Positions 27,535 through 36,482 are shown, numbered from the stretch's first letter. The stretch: 64,000 nt of DNA from Maritimibacter sp. HL-12 (GCF_900177545.1 NZ_FXBQ01000001.1:248001-312000); one strand, 5' to 3'. Program-made: numbers and translations. The notes: a model not told the origin generated them from the letters alone.

Positions 27535-28008
27535 ATGTCCACCCCGCATATCTCCTCGGTGATGACGGTCGAGCCCGGCTGGATCGACTACAACGGCCAC
27601 ATGAACATGGCTTTCTATACCATGCTGTTCGACCGGGCGGGCGACGAGTTCTACGAGATCGTCGGTCTTGGCGCGAGTTATGCCCGGACGCGGGGCTTCA
27701 CCACCTATACCGCCGAGTTTCACATCCGCTACCTGCGCGAATTGCACCTCGGCGACCGGGTGCGGGTGCATTCCTGGATCCTCGACCATGACGCGAAACG
27801 CTTTCACGCCTGGCAGGAGATCCATCACGAGGACGGGTGGATCGCCGCGACCGGCGAAACGCTGGCGCTGCATATCGACACCTCGGGCCCGCGCGTGGCC
27901 CCCTTTCCGCCCGACATCGCCGCCGCGATGGACGCCTTCGCCCGCGACCACCGCTTGCCGGACAAGCCGGAGGGGGCCGGGCGTTCGATCGGCATCCCGC
28001 GGGCCTAG
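27535..28008 (+). CDS. Hot-dog fold acyl-CoA thioesterase
   Basis: The 157-residue protein has the 4-hydroxybenzoyl-CoA thioesterase-like fold: PGWIDYNGHMNMAFYTMLFDRAGDEF with the Asp/Asn-Gly-His-Met-Asn motif of the active site near residue 20, and a TYTAEFHIRYLREL strand. It is similar to the thioesterase domain linked to carnitine dehydrogenase and to betainyl-CoA thioesterases, but no carnitine genes are nearby, so the substrate is open. The SD GAAAGGAAA lies about ten bases before the ATG. It stands alone. Confidence 0.82.
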   Translation: MSTPHISSVMTVEPGWIDYNGHMNMAFYTMLFDRAGDEFYEIVGLGASYARTRGFTTYTAEFHIRYLRELHLGDRVRVHSWILDHDAKRFHAWQEIHHEDGWIAATGETLALHIDTSGPRVAPFPPDIAAAMDAFARDHRLPDKPEGAGRSIGIPRA

Positions 28009-28156
28009 TATAGATATGGTGTTCGCGCCCGCTGACCGCGCAAGCCCTTGCGCCGCCGGGCGAAAACGCCACAGGCCCGGGCGGATGATCGCTCCCGGCT
28101 TGGACAGACCCGGTGCGAATCGGATACCGTCGCGCGGTGACAGGGAGGGATGCGTG

Positions 28157-28561
28157 ATGACATACGAATACAAGGTGGTGCCGGCACCGACCCGGGGCCA
28201 GAAAGCCAAGGGGCTCAAAACTCCCGCCGACCGCTTCGCCAACGCCCTTGGCGCGGTGATCAACGAGATGGCGGCGGAAGGCTGGGAATACCAGCGCACC
28301 GATACCCTGCCCGCCGAGGAGCGCCACGGGCTGACCGGGCGCAGCACGGTGTTCCAGAACATGCTGATCTTCCGCCGGGTGGCGGAGGCAGAAAGCGCGA
28401 CGGACGCCGAAACCGCGGCCGTCCTGCCCGCCGGAACCGATGACGCCGGCGCGGCCCCGCAGCCGCCAAGGCTGTCCGCCAGCACCGATACGCCCGTCGC
28501 CCGGAACGGCCGTACCTCGCTGTTCGCCGCCGACCGGCGCGGCGACGTCGCCGCCGAATAG
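28157..28561 (+). CDS. DUF4177-domain protein
   Basis: The 134-residue protein has an N-terminal DUF4177-like segment (MTYEYKVVPAPTRG..., NEMAAEGWEYQRTDTLP, FRRV) of about 75 residues, followed by a low-complexity, Ala- and Thr-rich tail without predicted structure. The function of DUF4177 is unknown. The ATG at 28157 lies behind GGGAGGGA; a GTG one codon upstream is in frame. It is followed, convergently, by bolA. Confidence 0.75.
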   Translation: MTYEYKVVPAPTRGQKAKGLKTPADRFANALGAVINEMAAEGWEYQRTDTLPAEERHGLTGRSTVFQNMLIFRRVAEAESATDAETAAVLPAGTDDAGAAPQPPRLSASTDTPVARNGRTSLFAADRRGDVAAE

Positions 28562-28642
28562 GCCAGCGCGCCCCACGATCCCACGCTGCTCGCGGTGATC
28601 GACGTCAAGTTCTCCGCGCCGGCCTCGGTCTGAGGCCCCGGT

Positions 28643-28900
28643 CTAGTCGGTGATCTCCAGCGCCAGCGCGTGGATCCCGTCCACCAGATCCTTGCCCAGC
28701 GCCGCGTGCACGGCGCGGTGGCGCGCGAGGCGCGACATGTCCTTGAAAACCTCCGCCGCGATGCGCACCCGGTAGTGGCTTTCGCCGGTTCCGTCATGGC
28801 CTGCGTGGCCCGCATGGCGGTGGCTCTCGTTGATCACTTCAAGCGCGCGCGGGGCGAAGGCCGCCTCCAGCGCCACGCGGATTTCCTCCTGCTTCGACAT
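28643..28900 (-). CDS. bolA: BolA family protein
   Basis: The 85-residue protein has the BolA fold: KQEEIRVALEAAFAPRALEVINESHRHAGH, then SHYRVRIAAEVFKDMSRLARHRAVHAAL. The HxGH region (HAGHAGHD) carries the His ligands used when BolA binds an Fe-S cluster together with a monothiol glutaredoxin. It is likely to act in iron-sulfur trafficking or as a DNA-binding regulator. The gene is divergent from the J-domain gene; the two share a 74-bp spacer. This pair is commonly adjacent in Rhodobacteraceae. Confidence 0.92.
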   Translation of the reverse strand: MSKQEEIRVALEAAFAPRALEVINESHRHAGHAGHDGTGESHYRVRIAAEVFKDMSRLARHRAVHAALGKDLVDGIHALALEITD

Positions 28901-28974
28901 TTTTGTGCTCCTGCCTCTTCAAACCTTCGCCAAATCGTCTAAACTCCCGGGTCCGAGTCGAAAAGAGTGGTTTC

Positions 28975-29601
28975 ATGGACAAGTTCGATCCCTTTGCCTT
29001 CGACATCTCCGTTTCCGCGTCGAAGAAGAAAAAGACGCGCGGGAAGAGGGGGATGTCAGGTGCCTTCGAAACGTCGCAGCGCGTCTGCGAACACCCGGGC
29101 TGCACCGAGCTTGGCCAATACCGTGCGCCCAAGAGTCCCGACGAACTCGACGAGTACAAGTGGTTCTGCAAGGACCATGTGCGCGAATACAACCTGAAAT
29201 GGAACTTCTTCCAGGGCGCGACCGAGGAAGAACTCGAAGAACAGGCGCAGAAGGACCGGGTCTGGGAACGCGAGACCAAGGCCTTCAAGCGCAATGCCGA
29301 GGAACGGGCATGGTCGCGCCTCGGGGTCGATGATCCGCACCAGGTTCTTGGCGAGAACGCCACCCGAAACCCCGGCAAATCGGTCACCGGAACCCGCAAG
29401 CTGCCGCCCACCGAGCGCCGCGCGATCGACATTCTCGAAGCCAAGGACCATTGGTCGAAAGCCGAGGTGCGCAAGGCCTACAAGGCGCTGATCAAGGTGC
29501 TGCACCCCGATATGAACGGCGGCGACCGGAGCCAGGAAGAACAGCTCCAGCAGGTGGTCTGGGCATGGGACCAGATCAAGGAAAGCCGGAACTTCAAGTA
29601 A
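28975..29601 (+). CDS. J-domain protein (DnaJ-like co-chaperone)
   Basis: The 208-residue protein carries its J domain at the C-terminus (about 148-205): AIDILEAKDHWSKAEVRKAYKALIKVLHPDMNGG, with the HPD tripeptide that stimulates DnaK. The N-terminus is a basic linker (SKKKKTRGKRG) and a possible zinc-binding patch, CEHPGC...WFCKDH. It has no Gly/Phe or classical zinc-finger regions, so it is a type III J protein. Its partner is probably DnaK or a specialised Hsp70, but the client is unknown. Confidence 0.88.
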   Translation: MDKFDPFAFDISVSASKKKKTRGKRGMSGAFETSQRVCEHPGCTELGQYRAPKSPDELDEYKWFCKDHVREYNLKWNFFQGATEEELEEQAQKDRVWERETKAFKRNAEERAWSRLGVDDPHQVLGENATRNPGKSVTGTRKLPPTERRAIDILEAKDHWSKAEVRKAYKALIKVLHPDMNGGDRSQEEQLQQVVWAWDQIKESRNFK

Positions 29602-29611
29602 GGCGCGCAGC

Positions 29612-30463
29612 ATGGACATCCTGATCACCGGCGCGACCGGCAACGTCGGCTGCGCGGTGCTTGCCGCGCTCGCCGGGTCAGGGCACCGTGTCTTTGCCGG
29701 GGTGCGCGATCCGGCATCCGCGCAACTGCCCGACGACGTGATCCCCGTCGCCGTCGATCTGGCCACCGGAACCGGCCCGGACCGCCGCTTCGATGCGATC
29801 TTCCTGATGCGCCCGCCGCAGATCGCCGACCCCGCCCCGTTCCGCCGCTTCCTCGACCCGCACGCCCGCGAAACCCGGATCGTGTTTCTTTCGGTGCAAG
29901 GAGCCGAGAGCCGGGGCTACCTGCCGCATGCCAAGATCGAGCGCGTGATCCGCGACATGGGTTTTGCCCGGTGCTTCGTGCGCCCGGCCTATTTCATGGA
30001 AAACCTCGTCACCACGCTGGCACCGGAGCTGAAACGCACGGGCCGGGTCTACCTGCCCGCGGGCCGGTTGGGGCTCGACTGGGTTTCGGCGCGCGATATC
30101 GCGGAAGTGATCGCCGCCGCGCTCACCGGCGCGACCGGCCGCGACGCGGTGACGGTGGCAAGCGGGCACAAGCTGGATTTCGCCGGGGCGCTCGCCACCG
30201 TGAACGCCGTTGCCGGCACCGGGTTTCGCTACGTCCCCGCCAGCCTGCCCGGCTACATCCGCCATGCCCGCAAACAGGGCATGGGCTGGGCCATGATCGG
30301 GGTGATGCTGCTCCTGCATTTCCTGCCGCGTTTCGGCCGGGCCGAGGCAGGAACGGGCGATGCCGAGACGGTTCTCGGCCGGCCGCTGGAAACGCTGGAC
30401 GATTGGGCCGCACGCAACAAGGGCGCGCTGAGGGCGCTCGCTGGGCCGGCACGCAGCACGTGA
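29612..30463 (+). CDS. NmrA-like NAD(P)-binding protein
   Basis: The 283-residue protein has an N-terminal Rossmann motif ITGATGNVGCAVLAAL and the NmrA/atypical SDR pattern (RIVFLSVQG, FVRPAYFMENL, DWVSARDIAEVIAAAL). It lacks the YxxxK catalytic pair of classical SDRs, which fits an NmrA-like sensor or an NAD(P)H-quinone reductase of the QorB kind. It lies 10 bases after the J-domain gene, so the two may be co-transcribed. Confidence 0.82.
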   Translation: MDILITGATGNVGCAVLAALAGSGHRVFAGVRDPASAQLPDDVIPVAVDLATGTGPDRRFDAIFLMRPPQIADPAPFRRFLDPHARETRIVFLSVQGAESRGYLPHAKIERVIRDMGFARCFVRPAYFMENLVTTLAPELKRTGRVYLPAGRLGLDWVSARDIAEVIAAALTGATGRDAVTVASGHKLDFAGALATVNAVAGTGFRYVPASLPGYIRHARKQGMGWAMIGVMLLLHFLPRFGRAEAGTGDAETVLGRPLETLDDWAARNKGALRALAGPARST

Positions 30464-30635
30464 TCTCCGCCTGAACGTCACCCGGTCACGCACCGGCCAG
30501 ATGTTTTGGTCGCCTCCCCTCCCCTTTCATTGCCTGGGGCGATAGACTCGCACCGGAGAGCCCGGCGTCGACACCGCCTTTGCCGCGCTGTCGTCATCAC
30601 CGCCCCGACAGGGGAAAACCGGAGGCTGTTGCGTC

Positions 30636-31433
30636 ATGCGTGCGTCCCATGTCGCCTTGTTTCTCGCGATCACCTTCGGCTGGAGCTGGGGTTTCTGGGC
30701 CTTGCCGGTGCTTGCGCATCACGGCCACGACCTGCCCAAGGTTCTCGCCGATCTCGCTGCCTCCGGCACCCCCGCGCCCTGGGGGCCGCTGATCGGCGCG
30801 GTGGCGGTGGCGCTCCTGCGCGGGGGCCCGCGCGGCGTGCTCGACTTGCTGCGGATGGGCCTGCGGTTTCGCATCGGGTGGCGCTGGTGGCTCATCGTGT
30901 TGATTCTGTTTCCCGCGCTGATCGGTGGCGCGCTTCTGGCCGGATCGCTCGCCGGATCGCGGATCGCCCCGAGCGAGGCGATGTCGAACCCCGCGATGAT
31001 CCCGGTCGCCTTCATCGTGATCCTGTTTCTGGGCGGCCCGCTGCAGGAGGAGTTCGGCTGGCGCGGCACCCTGCTCGACCCGATGCAGGACCGGTTCGGA
31101 GCCCTCGGGGCAAGCCTCGTGGTGGGCACGGTCTGGGCGCTGTGGCACGTGCCGCTGTTCCATTTTCCCAACGAGGCCGGGCCCTACTACGGCCGCCCGT
31201 TCTGGGGGCTCTTCGCTTCGGTGCTGATGATTTCCGTGCTCTTCACCTGGGTCTGGAACCATACCGGGCGATCTGTTCTGGCGGTGCTGGTGTTTCACAC
31301 CATGTTCAACCTTTCGCACTGGATGTTCCCGGTGATCGGTGCCGACACGCCCGCGCTCATCCTCCTTGCGGCACAAGCCGTCGTCGTCGTCGCCGTGGTG
31401 CTGCGCGACGGCGCGGCGCGTCTGAGGCTTTGA
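30636..31433 (+). CDS. CPBP-family intramembrane glutamic endopeptidase
   Basis: The 265-residue membrane protein has about seven hydrophobic segments and the CPBP (Abi/Rce1) motifs: EEFGWRG with Glu138 and Glu139, WHVPLFHFP, and HTMFNLSHW. The Glu and His residues form the intramembrane active site. In bacteria these proteins have been linked to peptide processing and bacteriocin immunity. The SD CGGAGG precedes the ATG. It stands between the NmrA-like gene and the response regulator. Confidence 0.88.
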   Translation: MRASHVALFLAITFGWSWGFWALPVLAHHGHDLPKVLADLAASGTPAPWGPLIGAVAVALLRGGPRGVLDLLRMGLRFRIGWRWWLIVLILFPALIGGALLAGSLAGSRIAPSEAMSNPAMIPVAFIVILFLGGPLQEEFGWRGTLLDPMQDRFGALGASLVVGTVWALWHVPLFHFPNEAGPYYGRPFWGLFASVLMISVLFTWVWNHTGRSVLAVLVFHTMFNLSHWMFPVIGADTPALILLAAQAVVVVAVVLRDGAARLRL

Positions 31434-31497
31434 CTCGGCGCCCTGCATTGGGGATAGTCTGCCAACACGGCCCGGGGGAGGGGCCGAAGGGGAACCC

Positions 31498-31869
31498 ATG
31501 GCAAAACGCGTTGTGATCGTCGAAGACGAGCCGAACATCATCGAGGCGATCAATTTCATCCTCAGCCGCGATGGCTGGGACGTGACCGTGCATGCCAATG
31601 GCGAAACCGCGGTGGACGCGGTGCGCGCGGTGCGGCCAGACGCCATTCTCCTCGACGTGATGTTGCCCGGCCGTTCGGGCTACGACATCCTCAAGGAACT
31701 GCGCGCCGACCCGGATTTCGCGGCCCTGCCGGTGCTCATGCTTACTGCCCGCGGCCAGAAGAAAGACCGCGAGATGGCTGATGCGCTCGGCGTCACAAGG
31801 TTCATGACCAAGCCCTTCTCCAATGCCGAGTTGCTCGCCGTTCTGGGCGAGATCACAGCGGGGGCCTGA
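31498..31869 (+). CDS. Single-domain response regulator
   Basis: The 123-residue protein is a receiver domain without an output domain: RVVIVEDEPNIIEAI, Asp54 or thereabouts in ILLDVMLPG, TARGQKKDREMA and the Lys in FMTKPF. It probably relays phosphate from the kinase encoded two genes downstream, or acts by protein contact. It is the first gene of a three-gene operon, followed after three bases by the small membrane protein. Confidence 0.92.
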   Translation: MAKRVVIVEDEPNIIEAINFILSRDGWDVTVHANGETAVDAVRAVRPDAILLDVMLPGRSGYDILKELRADPDFAALPVLMLTARGQKKDREMADALGVTRFMTKPFSNAELLAVLGEITAGA

Positions 31870-31872
31870 GCC

Positions 31873-32199
31873 TTGGTCGGGCCGCGCGAACCGATCTTTC
31901 TTGGCCGCGAGACCTATCGCCGGCGCCGCCTGATCGACGCGATGCGGCTGGTGCCGATGGCCGGGGCGCTGCTGTTCCTGCTGCCGCTGCTCGGGAGCGG
32001 CACCGCGCCGCGCTCGACCGCGCTGGGCGGGTTCTATCTCTTCGTCGTCTGGTTCGGCCTCATCTTCTTCGCCTTTGTCCTCGTCCGCGCCCTGGCCCGC
32101 GCGCCGGGCGGTGTCGGCTCCGACCCCCTGGAACCCGAGACCGGGGCGACAGCGGAGGACGACAAGACCGGCGGTGGCCCGGCACCGGGGCCGCGATGA
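31873..32199 (+). CDS. Small two-helix membrane protein between regulator and symporter-kinase
   Basis: The 108-residue protein starts with TTG at 31873, three bases after the regulator stop. It has two hydrophobic segments (VPMAGALLFLLPLLG and FYLFVVWFGLIFFAFVLV) and a charged, disordered tail. Size and topology recall the DUF485/YjcH partner of acetate permease ActP, but the sequence similarity is not convincing. Its stop overlaps the kinase start by ATGA. A subunit or stabiliser of the symporter-like kinase is the likely role. Confidence 0.7.
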   Translation: MVGPREPIFLGRETYRRRRLIDAMRLVPMAGALLFLLPLLGSGTAPRSTALGGFYLFVVWFGLIFFAFVLVRALARAPGGVGSDPLEPETGATAEDDKTGGGPAPGPR

Positions 32200-34871
32200 A
32201 TTCCAATGTCCTGATCTCGGTCAGCCTCGTCTACGTGGCCTTCCTGTTTCTCGTCGCCTTCGGGGCCGACAAGTGGGCCCGCGCCGGACGCGGCGCCTGG
32301 CTGCGCTCGCCGATCGTCTACACGCTCTCGCTGTCGATCTACTGCACCGCCTGGACCTTCTACGGCGCGGTCGGCTACGCCGCGCGCTCGGGGCTCGAAT
32401 TCGTCACCATCTACCTCGGCCCGACGCTGGTGATGGTGGGCTGGTGGTGGATCCTGCGCAAGCTGGTGCGGATCGGCCGGGCGCAGCGGATAACCTCGGT
32501 GGCCGACCTGATCTCGTCGCGCTACGGCAAGTCGAACCTGCTCGGCGTCATCGTCACCACGCTGGCGGTGGTCGGCACCACGCCCTATATCGCGCTCCAG
32601 CTCCAGTCGGTCACGCTCTCGCTGGCGGTGTTCTCGGCCGAAGATTCCGGCACCGGCCTGGTGACCTCCGACGCCCCGGCCACCGCACTCTGGGTGGCGG
32701 CGGGGCTCGCGGTGTTCACGGTGATGTTCGGCACCCGCAACCTCGACGTCAACGAACGCCACCACGGGGTGGTGACGGCGATCGCGGTGGAAGCGGTGGT
32801 GAAGCTGGTGGCGCTGCTCGCGGTGGGCATCTTCGTGGTCTGGGGCCTGTCGGGCGGGGCTGCCAACGTGGCTCGCATGATCGATGCCTCGCCGATCGCC
32901 GAATGGCAGCTTGACGGCGGGCGCTGGGCGGCGCTCACCTTCCTTTCCGCCGCCGCCTTCCTCACCCTGCCGCGAATGTTCCAGGTGCTGGTGGTGGAAA
33001 ACGTCGATGAAAACCAGCTCGCGACCGCCTCCTGGGCGTTTCCGCTCTATCTGTTCCTGATGAGCCTGTTCGTGGTGCCGATCGCCGTGGTCGGTCTGGC
33101 GCGTCTGCCGGAGGGCTCGAACCCCGACCTCTTCGTGCTGACACTACCGCTGGCCGAAGGGCATAACGGCTTGGCCATGCTGGCTTTTCTCGGCGGGTTT
33201 TCCTCCGCGACCTCGATGGTGATCGTGGCCGCAATCGCGCTCTCGACGATGGTCTCGAACCACATCGTGATGCCGCTCTGGCTTTCGTTTCGGCAAGGCG
33301 GTGCCTCGGTTTCGGGCGACGTGCGCAACATCGTGCTGATCGCCCGCCGGGTCTCCATCGGCGTGGTTCTGGCCTTTGGCTACCTTTACTACCGTTTTTC
33401 CGGCGGCGGCGAGGCCCTTGCGGCAATCGGGCTGATCTCCTTCGTCGGCATCGTGCAGGTTCTGCCGGCGATGCTGGGCGGGCTGTTCTGGCGCGGCGCG
33501 ACCCGGGTGGGCGCGGCGGCGGGGCTGATCGCGGGGTTCGCGATCTGGGCCTATGCGCTGTTCCTGCCGTCCTTCGGCACCGCGCTGTTTGCGCCGGAGA
33601 TGATGGCCACGGGGCCATGGGGGATCGGCTGGCTCCGGCCGCAGGCGTTTTTCGGGATCGAAGGCATGGCGCCGGTGGTGCATGCGCTGGTCTGGTCGCT
33701 GGTGATCAATTCCGCGCTGTTCTTCACCTTCTCCCTGGTCTCCTTCCCGACGCCCCTCGAACGGCTGCAAGGCGCGCAGTTCGTCAATGTCTTCGAGCAC
33801 AGCAAGGCCCGCCGCGGCTGGGCCAGCGGGGTCGCCGAGGCCGAGGACCTGCTGATCATGGCACAGCGGATCATGGGCGGGGCGCAGGCCCAGGCGCTGT
33901 TTCGCGCACAGGCAGCGGCGCAGGGCAAATCGGGCTACCTGCCCGACACCACGCCGGAGTTTCTCGAACGCCTCGAACGCGAGCTCTCCGGCTCGGTCGG
34001 CGCGGCCACCGCCCATGCCATGGTCGGCCAGATCGCCGGCGGCGCGGCGGTTTCGGTGAAAGACCTGATGGCGGTCGCGGACGAAACCCAGCAGATGCTG
34101 GAATACTCCTCCCAGCTCGAGGCAAAATCCGAGGAGTTGAGCCGGACCGCACGCCAGTTGCAGGAGGCCAACGAGAAGCTGACCCAGCTTTCGATCCAGA
34201 AAGACGCCTTCCTGAGCCAGATCAGTCACGAGTTGCGCACACCGATGACCTCGATCCGGGCCTTCTCCGAGATCCTGCGCGACGGGGCCGTCGACGGCCC
34301 GGCGCAGCACCATTACGCGAGCATCATCGAAGACGAAGCGATCCGCCTGACCCGCCTGCTCGATGACCTGCTCGACCTGGCGGTGCTCGAAGCCGGCCAG
34401 GTGACGCTCAACGTCCAGAGTGCCACGCTTGGCGCGGTGCTTGATCGCGCCGTGGCGGCGGCCAGAAGTGCCACCGACGGACGCCCGCTCGATATCCGCC
34501 GAGACCGCGCGCGCGAGGATGTCACCCTCGAAACCGACACCGACCGTCTGTCGCAGGTTTTCATCAACATCATCGCCAATGCCCGCAAGTATTGCGACGC
34601 CGCCAAACCCAGGCTGACGATCTGGGTGAGCAAGCAGGAGTCCGGGTTGGTGATCGATTTCATCGACAACGGGGCCGGAATCCCGGCCGATGCCGAAGCG
34701 ATGATCTTCGAGAAATTCTCGCGCCTGACCGATCAGCAGAAGGCGGGAGGTGCCGGGCTCGGGCTCGCAATCAGCCGCGAGATCATGAACAAGCTCGGCG
34801 GCACCATCGCCTACCTGCCCGGCCAGGGCGGCGCGGCCTTCCGCGTCACGCTCCCGCTTGCGGCGGGGTGA
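32196..34871 (+). CDS. Sensor histidine kinase with N-terminal sodium/solute symporter domain
   Basis: The 891-residue protein has an SLC5/SSS-type transporter domain of about 13 helices (residues 1-520), a linker with a coiled coil (about 610-665), an H-box SQISHELRTPMTSIRAF (His near 676) and an HATPase domain (NGAGIPADAEAMIFEKF, GLGLAI). The architecture is that of CbrA/MctS-type kinases, which link nutrient uptake to gene regulation. Possible substrates are small organic acids or amino acids. It forms an operon with the upstream receiver protein and the small membrane protein, and ends the operon. Confidence 0.9.
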   Translation: MNSNVLISVSLVYVAFLFLVAFGADKWARAGRGAWLRSPIVYTLSLSIYCTAWTFYGAVGYAARSGLEFVTIYLGPTLVMVGWWWILRKLVRIGRAQRITSVADLISSRYGKSNLLGVIVTTLAVVGTTPYIALQLQSVTLSLAVFSAEDSGTGLVTSDAPATALWVAAGLAVFTVMFGTRNLDVNERHHGVVTAIAVEAVVKLVALLAVGIFVVWGLSGGAANVARMIDASPIAEWQLDGGRWAALTFLSAAAFLTLPRMFQVLVVENVDENQLATASWAFPLYLFLMSLFVVPIAVVGLARLPEGSNPDLFVLTLPLAEGHNGLAMLAFLGGFSSATSMVIVAAIALSTMVSNHIVMPLWLSFRQGGASVSGDVRNIVLIARRVSIGVVLAFGYLYYRFSGGGEALAAIGLISFVGIVQVLPAMLGGLFWRGATRVGAAAGLIAGFAIWAYALFLPSFGTALFAPEMMATGPWGIGWLRPQAFFGIEGMAPVVHALVWSLVINSALFFTFSLVSFPTPLERLQGAQFVNVFEHSKARRGWASGVAEAEDLLIMAQRIMGGAQAQALFRAQAAAQGKSGYLPDTTPEFLERLERELSGSVGAATAHAMVGQIAGGAAVSVKDLMAVADETQQMLEYSSQLEAKSEELSRTARQLQEANEKLTQLSIQKDAFLSQISHELRTPMTSIRAFSEILRDGAVDGPAQHHYASIIEDEAIRLTRLLDDLLDLAVLEAGQVTLNVQSATLGAVLDRAVAAARSATDGRPLDIRRDRAREDVTLETDTDRLSQVFINIIANARKYCDAAKPRLTIWVSKQESGLVIDFIDNGAGIPADAEAMIFEKFSRLTDQQKAGGAGLGLAISREIMNKLGGTIAYLPGQGGAAFRVTLPLAAG

Positions 34872-34953
34872 TCTCCGCGTTCCGCGACCATCTCAACGCT
34901 TTGTAAACCTTGTGCTGCCACATCTTGCTGTAAGCCAGCCCTGGACTGTGGAG

Positions 34954-36000
34954 ATGCGGGAACAAAACCAGCCAAGCGCGATGCGGCGAAAGGCCGGTGC
35001 GGGGCGTCCGCCGCCCGAGATCGGCCAGATCACGCCCGCCAAGGCCCTGCGCACCGCCGTGGCGCAGGCCGCGGAAGATGTCGCGGCCCTGGTGGCCACG
35101 TCCGGTGCGGTCGACGAGGCGCGCGTTACCCTCGAGGCGATCGGCGAGGATCTGCCGGAACACCCCCTGCTCGCGCTGGTCGAGGGGCCGGGCGGCGGCT
35201 TCGGCCTCGTCGTGCTCGACGCCCAGGCGGTGGCGGCACTGATCGAGATGCAGACGACCGGCCGGGTCGTGCCCCGCCCCGCCGAAGCGCGCGCCCCGAC
35301 ACGGACCGACGCGATCCTGTGCGCCGATTTCATCGACCGCATGCTCGAAGTGTTCGAGCAACGCGTGGGCGAAGCCGGGCTCGGCCTTGCCCCGGCAATC
35401 ACCGGCTATCGCTATGCCATGGCGCTGGCCGAAGCGCGCGCCGTGGTGCTGACGCTGGAAGACACCCGCTACCGGCGTTTGACCTTCCCGGTCGATTTTG
35501 GCCGCGGGGCCAAGACCGGCCTGATCCAGATCATCCTGCCCCACGACGCCCCCGAATCGGGAACCCGGCGCGCAGCCGACGCCGGGGTTTTCACCGAAGC
35601 CTTGCAGGCACAGGTGATGGCGGCAAAGGCGGTGCTCTCGGCCACGCTCACGCGCCGCCGGATGACGCTGGCGGAACTGGCGTCGCTGACGGTTGGAAGC
35701 GAGATCACGCTGCCGGCCGATGCGCTGGCGGACGTCGGTCTCGAAGACCTGGCGGGGCGGCAGGTGGCGCGCGGTCGGCTCGGGCAGGTTGCGGGCCATC
35801 GTGCCCTGCGCCTGACACTGGCATCCGCCCCGGGTGCGCCCCTTCACGACCCCCGGCCGCCAGACAGCCGCTTGCCCGCAGCCGCGGCAGGCCCCGCGCT
35901 CTCGCCCCCCGGCGGACTGGCCGCCCTCACCCCCCGGCCTGCCGCCGAGCCGGACGCGCTCGCGCCATTGGGCTCGGATTTTCCTTCCGCCGCCGATTGA
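34954..36000 (+). CDS. FliM/FliN-family (SpoA-domain) protein without other flagellar genes
   Basis: The 348-residue protein has a FliM-like middle domain (about 60-220, RTDAILCADFIDRMLEVFEQRV) and a SpoA C-terminal domain (about 235-300, LASLTVGSEITLPADAL, HRALRLTLAS), followed by a Pro-rich tail. FliM-type proteins form the flagellar C-ring and set rotation direction. No other flagellar gene is seen in 64 kb. The start is uncertain: ATG 34954 has GGAG very close, and ATG 34981 is an alternative. Confidence 0.72.
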   Translation: MREQNQPSAMRRKAGAGRPPPEIGQITPAKALRTAVAQAAEDVAALVATSGAVDEARVTLEAIGEDLPEHPLLALVEGPGGGFGLVVLDAQAVAALIEMQTTGRVVPRPAEARAPTRTDAILCADFIDRMLEVFEQRVGEAGLGLAPAITGYRYAMALAEARAVVLTLEDTRYRRLTFPVDFGRGAKTGLIQIILPHDAPESGTRRAADAGVFTEALQAQVMAAKAVLSATLTRRRMTLAELASLTVGSEITLPADALADVGLEDLAGRQVARGRLGQVAGHRALRLTLASAPGAPLHDPRPPDSRLPAAAAGPALSPPGGLAALTPRPAAEPDALAPLGSDFPSAAD

Positions 36001-36029
36001 CGACAGCCGCCGACACATCGGCTTGGGGC

Positions 36030-36043
36030 TTGACCTGTATCAA
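36030..36043. promoter_or_regulatory. FNR/CRP-type box upstream of the DksA/TraR gene
   Basis: The sequence TTGAC-CTGT-ATCAA matches the FNR consensus TTGAT-N4-ATCAA at nine of ten defined positions and extends to the palindrome CTTGA-N6-TCAAG. It lies 54 bases before the DksA/TraR start, a usual distance for an FnrL-type activator. Confidence 0.6.
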
Positions 36044-36096
36044 GGCGCGTTGTCCCCTTGCACGCGCACGATAGATCGAAGCTGAGGAGGCTATCC

Positions 36097-36423
36097 ATGG
36101 TCGATACCGCAAAATTCCGCACGGTTCTCGAAACCCGCCGCGACGAACTCATCGACCGGCTGCGCGAGATCGACGAAACGCTGGAAAGCCACCAGTCGAA
36201 AGACTGGGAAGAGCTGGCAACCGAGCGCGAAGGCGACGAAGTGCTGGAAGGCATGGGGGCCTCCGGCAAGGCGGAAATCGAAAAGATCCAGGCCGCGTTG
36301 CAGCGGATGGACGAAGGCGAGTTCGGCTATTGCGTGAGCTGTGGCGACGAGATTTCGGAGGAACGGCTCGAGGTCGTGCCGCATACCCCGTTCTGCCGCA
36401 CCTGTGCCGAAAAACGCGGCTGA
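36097..36423 (+). CDS. DksA/TraR-family RNA polymerase-binding protein
   Basis: The 108-residue protein is a short DksA/TraR type. A coiled-coil N-terminus (about 6-72) is followed by a C4 zinc finger made by Cys79, 82, 100 and 103 (CVSC...CRTC). It binds in the RNA polymerase secondary channel and modulates initiation, in concert with ppGpp in DksA-like members. At this length it is nearer to TraR and to the short alphaproteobacterial homologues than to the 151-residue E. coli DksA. The SD GAGGAGG is strong. An FNR-type box lies upstream. Confidence 0.92.
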   Translation: MVDTAKFRTVLETRRDELIDRLREIDETLESHQSKDWEELATEREGDEVLEGMGASGKAEIEKIQAALQRMDEGEFGYCVSCGDEISEERLEVVPHTPFCRTCAEKRG

Positions 36424-36482
36424 ACCGACGGCGCTCGGCGCCTTGGTGCCCGCCGCCGTCTGCAAGCAAGCAAGGAGGCAAC

